Part shown: positions 1-7,733 of the stretch, piece by piece
How the letters are laid out: each line of letters begins with the position of its first letter
Numbering within the stretch: position 1 is the first letter of the stretch
Made by a program: the position numbers and the translations under genes
DNA from: Bacteroidales bacterium
GTDB taxonomy: Bacteria; Bacteroidota; Bacteroidia; Bacteroidales; F082
DNA: 41,491 bases
NCBI GenBank assembly: GCA_017549605.1
Contig: JAFYUH010000024.1
Location: 1-41,491, forward strand
Direction of reading: 5' to 3'
The notes under the pieces: generated by a model
Database searches by the model: none
Told to the model about the DNA's origin: nothing
Seen by the model: only the letters and a program-made list of their open reading frames with translations

Positions 1-10
1 AGTTCAGGTA

Positions 11-60
11 CCTCAGATCCTCAATTCCTAATTCCTAATTCCTAACTCCTTATTCCTAAC
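11..60. repeat. Family C array (TAAYTCC units) overlapping the TolC stop
   Basis: Degenerate 7-bp units of the type TAATTCC/TAACTCC run from the window edge to about position 60. The minus-strand TolC gene ends inside this array: its TAG stop is at 28-30 and its last nine or so residues are read from repeat units. The array probably continues beyond the window. Confidence 0.85.
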
Positions 61-1341
61 TATCCCTTTCCCCATATAAACATCCAAAATCTTTCTTTGC
101 AAGATGAATGAATATTTGTTTTGGATGAAGTTGTTCAATGCGTTGAGGTAGCTGTTCTGTTGCTGGAGCAGTTCTACCGCTGTGATGGAACCGTATTGGA
201 ACTGAATGTTATAAGCCTCGAATGATTTAAGGTATGCGTCTTTTGTCTGTTTCGATACGTTGTATTTGTTGTATGAAGAAATCATGTTTTGATATTCTTG
301 CACTATGTTCTGGCGTACCGACAACACATTTTGTTCGTAAGAAAGCTGCTGCTGTTCTAATGCGATTTCGCTTTGCTGTACTCTCAACTTTGATGCGCCT
401 CTGTTGTATATTGGTATGTTTACAGATACGCCTATCTGTTCTGAAAACTGATTTGCAAGCTGTTCGCCTATGTTTTTGTAATTCTGATGTCCGGTGTTGA
501 CGCCAGCGCTGAGGTTCACTGTTGGATAATAGTTTGCCTTGGCGATGCGTAAGGATTGTTTCGCAATCTCTATGTTGTAGTTGCTTATCTTCAGGTTTGG
601 AGAATATTCAAGCGACTGTGCTACCGACTCTTCGAGACTTGGGAATGAAGACAATGCGTTGATGATGTCGCTGTCAGGACCTACGATTTCCAGTTCTGTC
701 GTAGGATCCATTGAAAGCAGCACCTTGAGGTTTATCATATTGCTTTCAATATCCATCTGTGTGTCGACGATATTATTGGTGTCTGATGCATATTGAGCAG
801 CGAGCAGGAGGTAGTCGCTCTCCAGAATAGAACCGACTTCGTATTTGCGTTTGCCTTGTTTCATTGCCTCGCGGCTGCTGTTCAGCACAGACTTCTGGTA
901 GTTGAGCAGTTCCTGATTGCCGAGTATCGTCAGGAATGATTGCAGAATTTGTATTGAAAGGTCGTCGTCATAGCGTTGGATCTCCAGTGCCGACTGCTCG
1001 CAAGAGAGCTTTTCCTGTTCTATAGTAGCGTTGATCTGTCCGCCTTGGTAGATTGGCATCCCGGCATTGAGACCGACGTTGCCAGAGAAACCTGAACCGG
1101 AAGCGTTGTTGGAGAAGCTTTCTCCTAAAGAGGCGCTCACCGATGGAAGACGCTGTTCTTTCGACTGTTCATACGAAAGCTGCTGCGACTTGTTCGAGAG
1201 TTCCATCGACTGACGCTCGTAGCTGTTACTGAAGGCATATTCTAGACATTCCTCAAGAGTAAACCTCAGAGTTTTGCTGTCATCCTGCGCATACATCGCA
1301 AGAGGAAACATAAGTAAAAATAAGATAAAACGTATTTTCAT
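28..1341 (-). CDS. TolC family outer membrane efflux protein
   Basis: Outer-membrane channel of the TolC/OEP family, which forms the exit duct for tripartite efflux pumps or type I secretion. The 437-residue product begins with a signal peptide (about residues 1-18, ending in YAQ). It then shows the two-fold repeated, Gln/Ser/Asn-rich long helices typical of OEP proteins, with the paired strand motifs VGLNAGMPIYQGG near residue 90 and IGVSVNIPIYNRG near residue 305. Length is normal for the family. No inner-membrane or adaptor partner is visible; these may lie beyond position 1. A TAnnTTTG box sits at 1361-1368 just upstream. The last nine or so residues (VRNKELGIRN) are encoded by a repeat array that overran the original 3' end, so the native C-terminus was probably slightly different. 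Pump substrate cannot be inferred. Confidence 0.9.
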   Translation of the reverse strand: MKIRFILFLLMFPLAMYAQDDSKTLRFTLEECLEYAFSNSYERQSMELSNKSQQLSYEQSKEQRLPSVSASLGESFSNNASGSGFSGNVGLNAGMPIYQGGQINATIEQEKLSCEQSALEIQRYDDDLSIQILQSFLTILGNQELLNYQKSVLNSSREAMKQGKRKYEVGSILESDYLLLAAQYASDTNNIVDTQMDIESNMINLKVLLSMDPTTELEIVGPDSDIINALSSFPSLEESVAQSLEYSPNLKISNYNIEIAKQSLRIAKANYYPTVNLSAGVNTGHQNYKNIGEQLANQFSEQIGVSVNIPIYNRGASKLRVQQSEIALEQQQLSYEQNVLSVRQNIVQEYQNMISSYNKYNVSKQTKDAYLKSFEAYNIQFQYGSITAVELLQQQNSYLNALNNFIQNKYSFILQRKILDVYMGKGIVRNKELGIRN

Positions 1342-1360
1342 AACTTTTAAATTCTTGTCA

Positions 1361-1368
1361 CAAAGATA
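1361..1368 (-). promoter_or_regulatory. Bacteroidota -7 promoter box for the TolC gene
   Basis: The minus strand reads TATCTTTG, a perfect TAnnTTTG box, 20 bp upstream of the TolC start. No clear TTTG -33 element is seen. Confidence 0.7.
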
Positions 1369-1431
1369 TAATTAAAACAAGAAAATAAAAGTTTGTTTAA
1401 AATGAAATGGAGAAAAAGTTGAATGAACGAA

Positions 1432-1545
1432 GAACTCTGAGCTCTGAACTTGGTGTCTAGGCGACTTGGTGTCTTGGTGTCTTTCTTTTTGGGCGTTCCG
1501 GCTCATAGCAAAAAAAAGTTCAACGGCCAAAAGCCAAAAGCCTTA
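1432..1545. repeat. Mixed short-period arrays (families B and H, plus CCAAAAG units)
   Basis: Three low-complexity patterns follow one another between the TolC promoter and the end of the S4 gene. First come TGARCTY heptamers (1432-1450), then 8-bp CTYGGTGW-type units (1450-1481), then CCAAAAG units (1525-1542). The same order of families B then H recurs inside the helix-hairpin-helix gene at 16519-16619. Confidence 0.75.
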
Positions 1546-1548
1546 GTT

Positions 1549-1926
1549 CTAAAAGTCTCCTTTAATCCTGTCAATCTCTCTTCGGTCTTTTTTCGTCGGA
1601 CGTCCTGCGCCTCGGTCTCGGTATTCGACCTTGAAGGCGTGGAGAAATTCTATTCTTTCGTATTCTTCCTTCGAGGTCCTGTCGATATAGACTTCTTCGA
1701 CTTGTTTTGGGGAAACACGGCTCTTAGGAATGCTTTTCACTTCTATGACTTTATGCAACTGTCCAAGTTGAACCTGTATCAGCTCGCCGATCTTGACCTC
1801 GCGTGAAGGCTTGATGGAAGAATCGTCAATCTTCACCTTGCCGCCTTTGCAAGCGTCAGCAGCGAGAGTGCGCGTCTTGAAAAGACGAGCACACCAAAGC
1901 CATTTATCTATTCTGAGTTCTTCCAT
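1549..1926 (-). CDS. S4 domain RNA-binding protein (Hsp15-like)
   Basis: A 125-residue protein with an S4 RNA-binding domain at about residues 4-50 (RIDKWLWCARLFKTRTLA, then GGKVKID). It has a basic C-terminal tail (RPTKKDRR) as in Hsp15/HslR, the heat-shock protein that binds 50S subunits carrying stalled nascent chains. Length matches Hsp15 (about 130 residues). It lies on the minus strand downstream of der and is separated from it only by a repeat hairpin, so co-transcription with der is plausible. The annotation as ribosome recycling factor is by family; nothing else here tests it. Confidence 0.85.
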   Translation of the reverse strand: MEELRIDKWLWCARLFKTRTLAADACKGGKVKIDDSSIKPSREVKIGELIQVQLGQLHKVIEVKSIPKSRVSPKQVEEVYIDRTSKEEYERIEFLHAFKVEYRDRGAGRPTKKDRREIDRIKGDF

Positions 1927-1931
1927 ATATA

Positions 1932-2005
1932 AATTAGGAATGAGGAATTAGGAATGAGGAATTATTTTGTTTCCATTCCTAATTCCTAACTCCTAATTCC
2001 TAATT
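1932..2005. repeat. Inverted pair of family C arrays (hairpin)
   Basis: The left arm (1932-1963) is made of AATTAGG/AATGAGG units and the right arm (1974-2005) of CCTAATT/CCTAACT units. The two are imperfect inverted complements separated by about 10 nt, so the transcript between der and the S4 gene can fold into a long hairpin. Confidence 0.8.
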
Positions 2006-2008
2006 GAA

Positions 2009-3316
2009 TTACTTTTCTCTGAAGAATAATTGAATTGGAACGCCGTTGAAGTTCCAGTTCTGTCTGATCTTGTTTTCCAAGAAACGGCAATATGATTCTT
2101 TGACGTCTTTTGGCAAGTTGCAGAAGAAGATGAATTGTGGAGTTGGACTCTTCAACTGTGTGATGTATTTAATCTTGAGATAACGGTTTCTTGATGCCAC
2201 TTGTGGTGGTTGAGCAGCGATGATCTCTAACATTGTGTCGTTAAGTTCGCGTACTGATATTCTGCGTTCGCGGTTTTCATACACTTGGTGTAATGCTTCA
2301 AGCACGCGGAATGTTCTTTGGCGGTTAATCGCTGATGTGAAGATGATTGGATAATCTGTGAAAGGAGCTGTCTTCTCTCTGATCATCCTTTCATATTGAA
2401 GGTGTGTGTTAGAGTCTTTGTTGACCAAGTCCCATTTGTTTACGATGACGACGAGGCCTTTCTTATTTTTCTCGATGAGACGTAAGATGTTCATATCTTG
2501 AGCCTCGAAGCCTTGTGTCGCGTCGATGATGAGAGCTGCTACGTCACATTCTTCGATAGCGCGGATTGAACGCATCACTGAGTAGAACTCTATATTTTCT
2601 GAGACCTTGCTTTTCTTGCGGAGACCAGCAGTGTCAACGAGGACGAAGTCCATGTTGAAAGCGTTGAAACGAGTGTTGTTGCTGTCGCGTGTTGTTCCTG
2701 CGATGTCTGTCACGATATGTCTGTCGTGGCCTAAGAAAGCATTGATCATTGATGACTTGCCTACGTTAGGGCGACCTACGAGCGCGAAGCGTGGAAGTCC
2801 TTCGTATGTGTCAGTTGTATCGTTTGGAAGATGTTTTACGACTTCATCGAGAAGTTCGCCTGTTCCTGTTCCTGTCATGGCTGAGAAAGCGAAGATGTCA
2901 CCGAGACCTAATGAGTAGAAGTCAGCGATGTTGCTTTCTTTGTTAGGGATGTCAGTCTTGTTGACTGCGAGGAACACTTTTTTCTTGCAACGACGTAATA
3001 TTAAAGCAACCTCTTTGTCAAGGACGTGGAGTCCGTCTTTTCCGTCAACGACGAATATGATGACATCAGCCTCATCGATGGCAAGGTCAACCTGTTTTCT
3101 AATCTCTTCTTCAAAAATGTCGTCTGAACCAACGACATAACCACCTGTGTCTATCACGGTAAACGATTTGCCATTCCAGTCGCTGTGTCCGTAGTGACGG
3201 TCACGAGTCACACCACTAGTCTCTTCAACAATGGCTTGACGAGTTTGAACCAAACGATTGAAAAATGTCGATTTACCTACATTAGGTCTTCCTACTATTG
3301 CAACAATATTACTCAT
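2009..3316 (-). CDS. der: ribosome biogenesis GTPase Der (EngA)
   Basis: Essential double GTPase that acts in late maturation of the 50S ribosomal subunit. Both G domains are intact: GRPNVGKST at residues 9-17 with DTGG at 56-59 and NKTD at 119-122, and GRPNVGKSS at 181-189 with a second DTAG and NKWD motif. The C-terminal KH-like domain follows (about residues 350-435). Length of 435 matches the family. A TAnnTTTG box at 3340-3347 lies 24 bp upstream of the ATG. The neighbour era, also a ribosome-assembly GTPase, lies upstream in the same direction. Confidence 0.97.
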   Translation of the reverse strand: MSNIVAIVGRPNVGKSTFFNRLVQTRQAIVEETSGVTRDRHYGHSDWNGKSFTVIDTGGYVVGSDDIFEEEIRKQVDLAIDEADVIIFVVDGKDGLHVLDKEVALILRRCKKKVFLAVNKTDIPNKESNIADFYSLGLGDIFAFSAMTGTGTGELLDEVVKHLPNDTTDTYEGLPRFALVGRPNVGKSSMINAFLGHDRHIVTDIAGTTRDSNNTRFNAFNMDFVLVDTAGLRKKSKVSENIEFYSVMRSIRAIEECDVAALIIDATQGFEAQDMNILRLIEKNKKGLVVIVNKWDLVNKDSNTHLQYERMIREKTAPFTDYPIIFTSAINRQRTFRVLEALHQVYENRERRISVRELNDTMLEIIAAQPPQVASRNRYLKIKYITQLKSPTPQFIFFCNLPKDVKESYCRFLENKIRQNWNFNGVPIQLFFREK

Positions 3317-3339
3317 ATCAATTAAATTTCTGTGATTTG

Positions 3340-3347
3340 CAAAGATA
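3340..3347 (-). promoter_or_regulatory. -7 promoter box for der
   Basis: The minus strand reads TATCTTTG 24 bp upstream of der. A family E repeat array begins only 4 bp further upstream and occupies the place where a -33 element would be expected. Confidence 0.7.
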
Positions 3348-3351
3348 ATAA

Positions 3352-3429
3352 AAAGACAAAAGACGAAAGACGAAAGACAAAAGATTTTTTAGATGTTCAA
3401 CTTTAGCCTTTAGTCATTAGTCTTTTGCC
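3352..3429. repeat. Family E array (AAAGACRA units) with inverted partner
   Basis: The left arm, 3352-3384, holds 8-bp units AAAGACGA/AAAGACAA. The right arm, 3401-3429, holds TTTAGCC/TTTAGTC/TTAGTCTTT units of opposite polarity, so the pair can form an imperfect hairpin between era and der. Confidence 0.75.
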
Positions 3430-3436
3430 ATTAAAA

Positions 3437-4318
3437 TTACGCTTCGTAATTGAAGTTCTTCAACTCGGCTTCGTTGTCGCGCCAGTCTTTGCTGACTTTA
3501 ACGTTGAGGTCGAGGAAGATCTTCTTGCCTGTGAATTCTTCGATATCGCCTCTCGACATGATGCCGAGTTTCTTGATGGCAGAACCGGCCTTACCTATTA
3601 ATATAGCTTTTTGAGAGTCGCGTGATGCGTAGATAGTAGCTCTGATGTTGATCATCTTGCTGCTTTCTTCGTAAGCGTCGACGACTACTTCCACTGAATA
3701 AGGAATCTCTTGTTTGTAGATGAGCAAGATCTTTTCTCTGATGATTTCAGAGATGAAGAAACGCATCGATCTGTCGGTGAGTTCGTCTTTTGGGAAGTAA
3801 GGAGGACATTCTGGGAGTTTTTCCAAGATGCAGTCGAAGATGTGTTTTATGTTGGCATGATGAAGTGCCGAGATAGGGAATATCGTCGCTGTTGGAAGTG
3901 CGTTTTGCCAGAAGTTGACAGCATTTGTCACGCCTTCTTGGTCCGATAAGTCTATTTTATTTAATAAAACGAAGATAGGAATATCTGTTTTTTGGAGACG
4001 CTCTACTGTTTTTTCGTCGATTTTTTTGTCTGTGATGTCGACTACATAAAGTATCAAATCGGCGTCGATGAAAGCGACATTTACGAACTGATTCATCACT
4101 TCGTGCATCTTATAAGCGGGATTTTTGATGATTCCAGGGGTGTCTGAGAACACAATTTGGAACTCATCACCGTTCACAATGCCCAAAATTCGGTGTCTTG
4201 TGGTCTGTGCTTTCGATGTTACGATAGAAATTTTTTCGCCTACAAATTCGTTCATAAGCGTTGATTTTCCGACATTTGGCTTTCCTATAATATTTACATA
4301 ACCTGCTTTGTGATTCAT
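3437..4318 (-). CDS. era: GTPase Era
   Basis: Ras-like GTPase with a C-terminal KH domain that binds the 3' end of 16S rRNA and helps assemble the 30S subunit. The G1 motif GKPNVGKST lies at residues 12-20, followed by the effector region with QTTRHRILGI, DTPG and NKID. The KH domain carries the IGKAGSAIKKLG signature around residue 245. Length of 293 is standard. It is divergent from the lipid A deacylase-like gene at 4386 and is the first of three codirectional RNA/ribosome genes (era, der, S4 protein). Confidence 0.97.
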   Translation of the reverse strand: MNHKAGYVNIIGKPNVGKSTLMNEFVGEKISIVTSKAQTTRHRILGIVNGDEFQIVFSDTPGIIKNPAYKMHEVMNQFVNVAFIDADLILYVVDITDKKIDEKTVERLQKTDIPIFVLLNKIDLSDQEGVTNAVNFWQNALPTATIFPISALHHANIKHIFDCILEKLPECPPYFPKDELTDRSMRFFISEIIREKILLIYKQEIPYSVEVVVDAYEESSKMINIRATIYASRDSQKAILIGKAGSAIKKLGIMSRGDIEEFTGKKIFLDLNVKVSKDWRDNEAELKNFNYEA

Positions 4319-4354
4319 GTTTATTTTTTTTAAAACTTAGATTGTTTCTTTTAC

Positions 4355-4362
4355 TATCTTTG
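4355..4362 (+). promoter_or_regulatory. -7 promoter box for the PagL-like gene
   Basis: TATCTTTG, a perfect TAnnTTTG box, sits 26 bp upstream of the gene start at 4389 (ATGAAGAAA). No clear TTTG -33 element is present. Confidence 0.65.
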
Positions 4363-4385
4363 AACGCAAAAATAATAAACATTTT

Positions 4386-5675
4386 GTGATGAAGAAATTT
4401 TTATTGTTATCATTTTTAATCATTTCTATAACTTTACCTTCATTAGCACAAGTAAAAGCTCAAGATGATACCAAGAATAAATTTTCCCAATGGTATATAG
4501 AACCGGCCGTGCGTTTCGGAACATATATTCCTTTCGAGAAACGTCACAACTATCTCGCTGATAAACATCAATATAACTTCGACTTGCATGTCGGTTATCA
4601 GACGACAGGAAAGAAAGAATGGGAACAGCGTTTCAACTTCCCATCATACGGTTTCTTTTTCCGCTACGAGCATAACACCATCGACAGTGCAAAATATGAG
4701 CATCGCGATGCCAATGGTCTTCCCGTCACAGAATATGTCAATACCATAGGCGATTGCTATTCAGCAGGCGGTTTTATCAACGGTAACTTTTACAGAGGTC
4801 GCAGTTGGTCGTTTGACTACGACATTCTCGTAGGTCTTTCGTTATGGCCAAAATATGGCAACGAGTTCATCGGCTCTTTAGTTAATGTTCATTTAGGGTT
4901 GGATGTCGGACCTACTTTCAGAATAAGTCGCTACATGGACTTGGGATTGCGATTCTGGTTTGCACATTCTTCTAACGGAGCTATAGTATTACCTAATAAT
5001 GGTGTCAACGTGTATGGTTATCAGCTGAATTGTCGCTATAATATCAACGGAAGAGAAGATTTTACCTATAGCGAATGGAAACCATTTGAGAAGAAGACGT
5101 ATATTTTCTTCAGCGAGGCGCCGGGATTCTTACAGACTACCACCAGACGTAATGGAGAGATTGCTGGCGAATCCGGATATTATTTGGGCAACACGCTTAG
5201 AATAGGTGTCTCACGTCATTTTCATCCAATGTTCAGATATGACGTAGGTTTAGACTGGTGCTATACCGGTGAGACAAAAGTGAAATATCTACAAGCTAAA
5301 GACAATTACGAAGCGGGTGCCTTAAACGTTCCTTTATGTGAATACAGACCGATAAACTCAATGCATCTGGCAGCTTCAGCCTTGCTTGAAGTTTTGTACG
5401 ACAAAGTCGCTTTCTGCGTTGGATTGTCATATTACTTATATCATGGTATTTACAAAGGAACCGACGAGAAAAAGTCATGGAGTCTCTCTGGTACAACACC
5501 TTTTGAATCCCAATATCTACCACGTGCATATTCTAACTATTACGAAAGACTTGGTTTGAAATATTATTTTGGAACGAAAAGCAATCAATTTGTAGGAGTT
5601 TTCATGAAGGTTCATGTAGGTTCCATTGACTATATTGAATGGACTTACGGAATTAATTTAGATGTTTTTAGATAG
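4386..5675 (+). CDS. PagL-like acyloxyacyl hydrolase (lipid A deacylase) candidate
   Basis: A 429-residue exported protein with a signal peptide (residues 1-21, SLAQ) and many alternating aromatic strands, as in an outer-membrane barrel. The signature of the PagL/acyloxyacyl hydrolase family is present: HSSNG at residues 194-198 followed by PNNGVN at 203-208. PagL removes the 3-O-linked acyl chain from lipid A. In PagL numbering the catalytic residues are His126, Ser128 and Glu140. Here His194 and Ser196 match, but the equally spaced acid position falls on Asn208. Activity is therefore not certain. The protein is about twice as long as Pseudomonas PagL, with a long C-terminal barrel-like part, as in many Bacteroidota homologues. 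Two adjacent ATGs exist (4386 and 4389); either could be used. Confidence 0.7.
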   Translation: MMKKFLLLSFLIISITLPSLAQVKAQDDTKNKFSQWYIEPAVRFGTYIPFEKRHNYLADKHQYNFDLHVGYQTTGKKEWEQRFNFPSYGFFFRYEHNTIDSAKYEHRDANGLPVTEYVNTIGDCYSAGGFINGNFYRGRSWSFDYDILVGLSLWPKYGNEFIGSLVNVHLGLDVGPTFRISRYMDLGLRFWFAHSSNGAIVLPNNGVNVYGYQLNCRYNINGREDFTYSEWKPFEKKTYIFFSEAPGFLQTTTRRNGEIAGESGYYLGNTLRIGVSRHFHPMFRYDVGLDWCYTGETKVKYLQAKDNYEAGALNVPLCEYRPINSMHLAASALLEVLYDKVAFCVGLSYYLYHGIYKGTDEKKSWSLSGTTPFESQYLPRAYSNYYERLGLKYYFGTKSNQFVGVFMKVHVGSIDYIEWTYGINLDVFR

Positions 5676-5806
5676 TATAGAGTATAGGATTTAAAGTCGT
5701 TGTGTGCTGGGTGAATTATAAGTATATTGATAATCTGTTGTTTAGCTTTAAAATTTATAGTATACTTTTTTTATAAAAAAAACTTGACTTGTAAGGAAAA
5801 TTGATT

Positions 5807-5814
5807 TATCTTTG
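5807..5814 (+). promoter_or_regulatory. Promoter of the initiator tRNA
   Basis: TATCTTTG at 5807-5814 with CTTG at 5783-5786 as a likely -33 element, spaced by 20 nt. The tRNA begins about 45 nt downstream. Confidence 0.75.
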
Positions 5815-5860
5815 CACTCGCAAACAAAACAAAAAAAAGTTGTTTTTTTGAATTTCATGA

Positions 5861-5934
<74 letters not shown>

Positions 5935-5940
5935 CTACGA

Positions 5941-5970
5941 AGAGGATACTGAAAAGTGTCCTCTTTTTTT
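5941..5970 (+). terminator. Rho-independent terminator after tRNA-fMet
   Basis: A 10-bp stem (5941-5950 with 5955-5964, one G-T wobble) with a GAAA tetraloop is followed by a run of T residues (5964-5970). Confidence 0.9.
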
Positions 5971-6024
5971 GTCTCCACGTATCACGAGTATCTTCACGTA
6001 TCTTTTTTAAAAAGTATTCAATCA

Positions 6025-6055
6025 TTTGGATGTTTAAATTTAATTGTTACTTTTG
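6025..6055 (+). promoter_or_regulatory. Complete Bacteroidota promoter for the small lipoprotein
   Basis: TTTG at 6025-6028 and TACTTTTG at 6048-6055 are separated by 19 nt, the best -33/-7 pair in the window. The start codon at 6075 lies about 20 bp downstream. Confidence 0.8.
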
Positions 6056-6074
6056 TAGATAAAAATTATTGGTT

Positions 6075-6494
6075 ATGAAAAAGTATATTTTAGGAATTTT
6101 ATTATTGGTTTGTGTTGGATTAAACACTGCGTGTACTAAAATAGAAGATGATGAAGCTGATGCATTTGTTGGTACTTATACAATTAGTACTATTGAAAAT
6201 GTAACATGGGGAGGAAGTTCTGGTACTATAACGGATAGTGGAATTTTACGTATTTCTAAACTTTCTGCAAATCGTGTTAAAGTGTCCGGATATTTAAATA
6301 CATATGGAAATGTGATAGGATCTAGTATATATTTAGATTCATATACATCGTCTGATTATGCGGGTACAAGTACTATAGTTTTTGGGGTTGGCTTTTTAAA
6401 TGGTAATGTTTTGACCTTTACCTCGACGATGAATGGTATTTTGGAAGGTTATTCGTTTTTTGCGACTGCGAGTCATACATGTATAAAACAATGA
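6075..6494 (+). CDS. small hypothetical lipoprotein
   Basis: I do not recognise this 139-residue protein. It starts at ATG 6075 (MKKYILGILLL) and has a type II signal peptide with the lipobox residues LNTAC, giving a mature N-terminal Cys at about residue 20. It then runs KIEDDEADAFVGTYTIS, a common way for Bacteroidota surface lipoproteins to begin. The rest is rich in Ser, Thr, Gly and Tyr with alternating strands, suggesting a small beta-sandwich or lipocalin-like fold. An in-frame TTG at 6069 is less likely as start. It is a single-gene unit between a tRNA terminator and a strong bidirectional terminator, with the best-formed promoter in the window, so it is probably expressed on its own. 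Confidence 0.75.
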   Translation: MKKYILGILLLVCVGLNTACTKIEDDEADAFVGTYTISTIENVTWGGSSGTITDSGILRISKLSANRVKVSGYLNTYGNVIGSSIYLDSYTSSDYAGTSTIVFGVGFLNGNVLTFTSTMNGILEGYSFFATASHTCIKQ

Positions 6495-6510
6495 TAATTT
6501 TAGATTGTAC

Positions 6511-6547
6511 AAAAAGCGCCGAATTAAATTCTGATTCGGCGCTTTTT
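6511..6547. terminator. Bidirectional terminator
   Basis: A perfect 14-bp inverted repeat (6511-6524 with 6534-6547) with a 9-nt loop, starting with five A and ending with five T, lies between the convergent lipoprotein and dCMP deaminase genes. It can stop transcription from both sides. Confidence 0.92.
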
Positions 6548-6561
6548 AATTGTGGACAATA

Positions 6562-6613
6562 TCTGTTGTCTGTTGTCTGTTGTCTGTTGTCTGTTGACCG
6601 TAGTCTGTAGTCT
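6562..6613. repeat. Family A array (seven WCYGTWG heptamers)
   Basis: Five TCTGTTG units in a row are followed by ACCGTAG and TCTGTAG with no indels. The array lies just beyond the 3' end of the minus-strand kinase-deaminase gene, whose stop codon is at 6619-6621. Confidence 0.9.
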
Positions 6614-6618
6614 TATTA

Positions 6619-7656
6619 TTATTGCTTGTCGTATTGCTGTACTTCTTCGTAGATATATTCTAATTTGATTCCAGCCATCTTGAACATCGTCTCAGATTCG
6701 GCGCCATCGTGGTATTTCCTTTGGCAGACGACTCTCTTGATGCCGCAGTTGATGATCAGCATGGCGCATGTTCTGCAAGGCGTCATTCTACAATATAATG
6801 TACTTCCTTCTAAAGCGATGCCTCTTTTTGCTGCCTGAGCGATGGCGTTCTGTTCGGCATGGACTGTCCTCACGCAATGTTGTGTGATATGTCCGTCTTC
6901 GTGAATCATCTTCTTGAAAAGGTGTCCTACTTCATCGCAATGTGGCAATCCTGTTGGAGCACCGACGTAGCCTGTCACCAAAATTTGACGGTCTTTGACG
7001 ATGACGCAGCCGCTTCTTCCGCGGTTACATGTTGCGCGTTCTGCAACGGTGTCTGCAAGGTTCATGAAATACTCATCCCATGAAGGACGCTTGTATTCTT
7101 GCTCGCCGATCTTGGTCAAGACTTCTTCTACCTTTTTGTGTAAGTCGGTGATGGTGTCGTTGTTCATGAATAAGAAGTTCGCCTCTTTGATACATGCTGC
7201 GAGGTTTTGCTTGTTAGGATCGTCGGAATTCATCTCGCGTTCTTCGTTGGCAACGAAAGTCTCGAAACTGACAGAGTCGGTCTCTGATTTTCTCTCGCGG
7301 ATACGTTGGTAACGTACTTCCTGGTCTGCGTCGACGGCGAAGAGATAGAAGTTGCCTTTTGAACGAAGAGCGTTCACTTCGCCTATGGCACGGATGCTTT
7401 CAATAACAGCGTTCTTGCCTGTAGCGAAAGCTCTCTCATAAAGTTGTGTCGCAATATAACTTGGAGAATGTTTGGCTCTTAAGTCATTGCCGACTTCAGT
7501 GAGAGTGTCGCGGTTGACTTCAAGGCCTCTTTTCTTTACTTCTTCTGCAAGAAATTCACGTACTGAATAATGTACATATCCTTTTTCTTTTACGAGATAA
7601 TCGACGATGGTGCCTTTGCCTGCGCCGATTGTTCCTGTGATTCCTATTATATTCAT
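6619..7656 (-). CDS. P-loop nucleotide kinase / deoxycytidylate deaminase fusion
   Basis: A 345-residue two-domain protein. Residues 1 to about 195 form a P-loop kinase of the adenylate/dephospho-CoA kinase type, with Walker A GTIGAGKGT at 8-16. Residues about 205-345 form a zinc-dependent dCMP deaminase: HAE at 266-268 (zinc ligand His and catalytic Glu) and PCRTC at 293-297 (two Cys ligands). The deaminase converts dCMP to dUMP, the precursor for thymidylate synthase. The kinase substrate is unknown. The start at 7656 is chosen because upstream in-frame codons are repeat array and the Walker A motif begins at the normal distance. The same domain order is known in AvcD-type antiviral deaminases, but those are longer; here the setting looks like housekeeping nucleotide metabolism. 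Confidence 0.88.
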   Translation of the reverse strand: MNIIGITGTIGAGKGTIVDYLVKEKGYVHYSVREFLAEEVKKRGLEVNRDTLTEVGNDLRAKHSPSYIATQLYERAFATGKNAVIESIRAIGEVNALRSKGNFYLFAVDADQEVRYQRIRERKSETDSVSFETFVANEEREMNSDDPNKQNLAACIKEANFLFMNNDTITDLHKKVEEVLTKIGEQEYKRPSWDEYFMNLADTVAERATCNRGRSGCVIVKDRQILVTGYVGAPTGLPHCDEVGHLFKKMIHEDGHITQHCVRTVHAEQNAIAQAAKRGIALEGSTLYCRMTPCRTCAMLIINCGIKRVVCQRKYHDGAESETMFKMAGIKLEYIYEEVQQYDKQ

Positions 7657-7670
7657 GATGTTAGTTTTGC

Positions 7671-7733
7671 TATGAGTTGTGAGATGTGAGCTGGAGCTAT
7701 TTTGCCCATTGCTCAAGGCTCATTGCTCGTTGC
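7671..7733. repeat. Family F inverted arrays (GAGCTG / GCTCATT units)
   Basis: The left arm (7671-7697) holds GAGTTGT/GATGTGA/GAGCTG units, and the right arm (7708-7733) holds GCTCAAG/GCTCATT/GCTCGTT units of opposite polarity. The LOG-family gene ends inside the right arm, so its last residues (ESNEQ) and TGA stop at 7720-7722 come from the repeat. Confidence 0.75.

Noticed and set aside
5720..5767. Terminator after the PagL-like gene (AAGTATA / TATACTT)
   Set aside because: The stem is only 7 bp of A/T pairs with a loop over 30 nt, too weak to call.
6562..6613. CRISPR-like appearance of repeated units here and in the other arrays
   Set aside because: Units are 6-8 bp, directly tandem and without spacers, and no cas genes are present.
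7657..7716. N-terminal extension of the kinase-deaminase to 7716
   Set aside because: The added residues are coded by repeat array, and the P-loop domain has its normal start at 7656.
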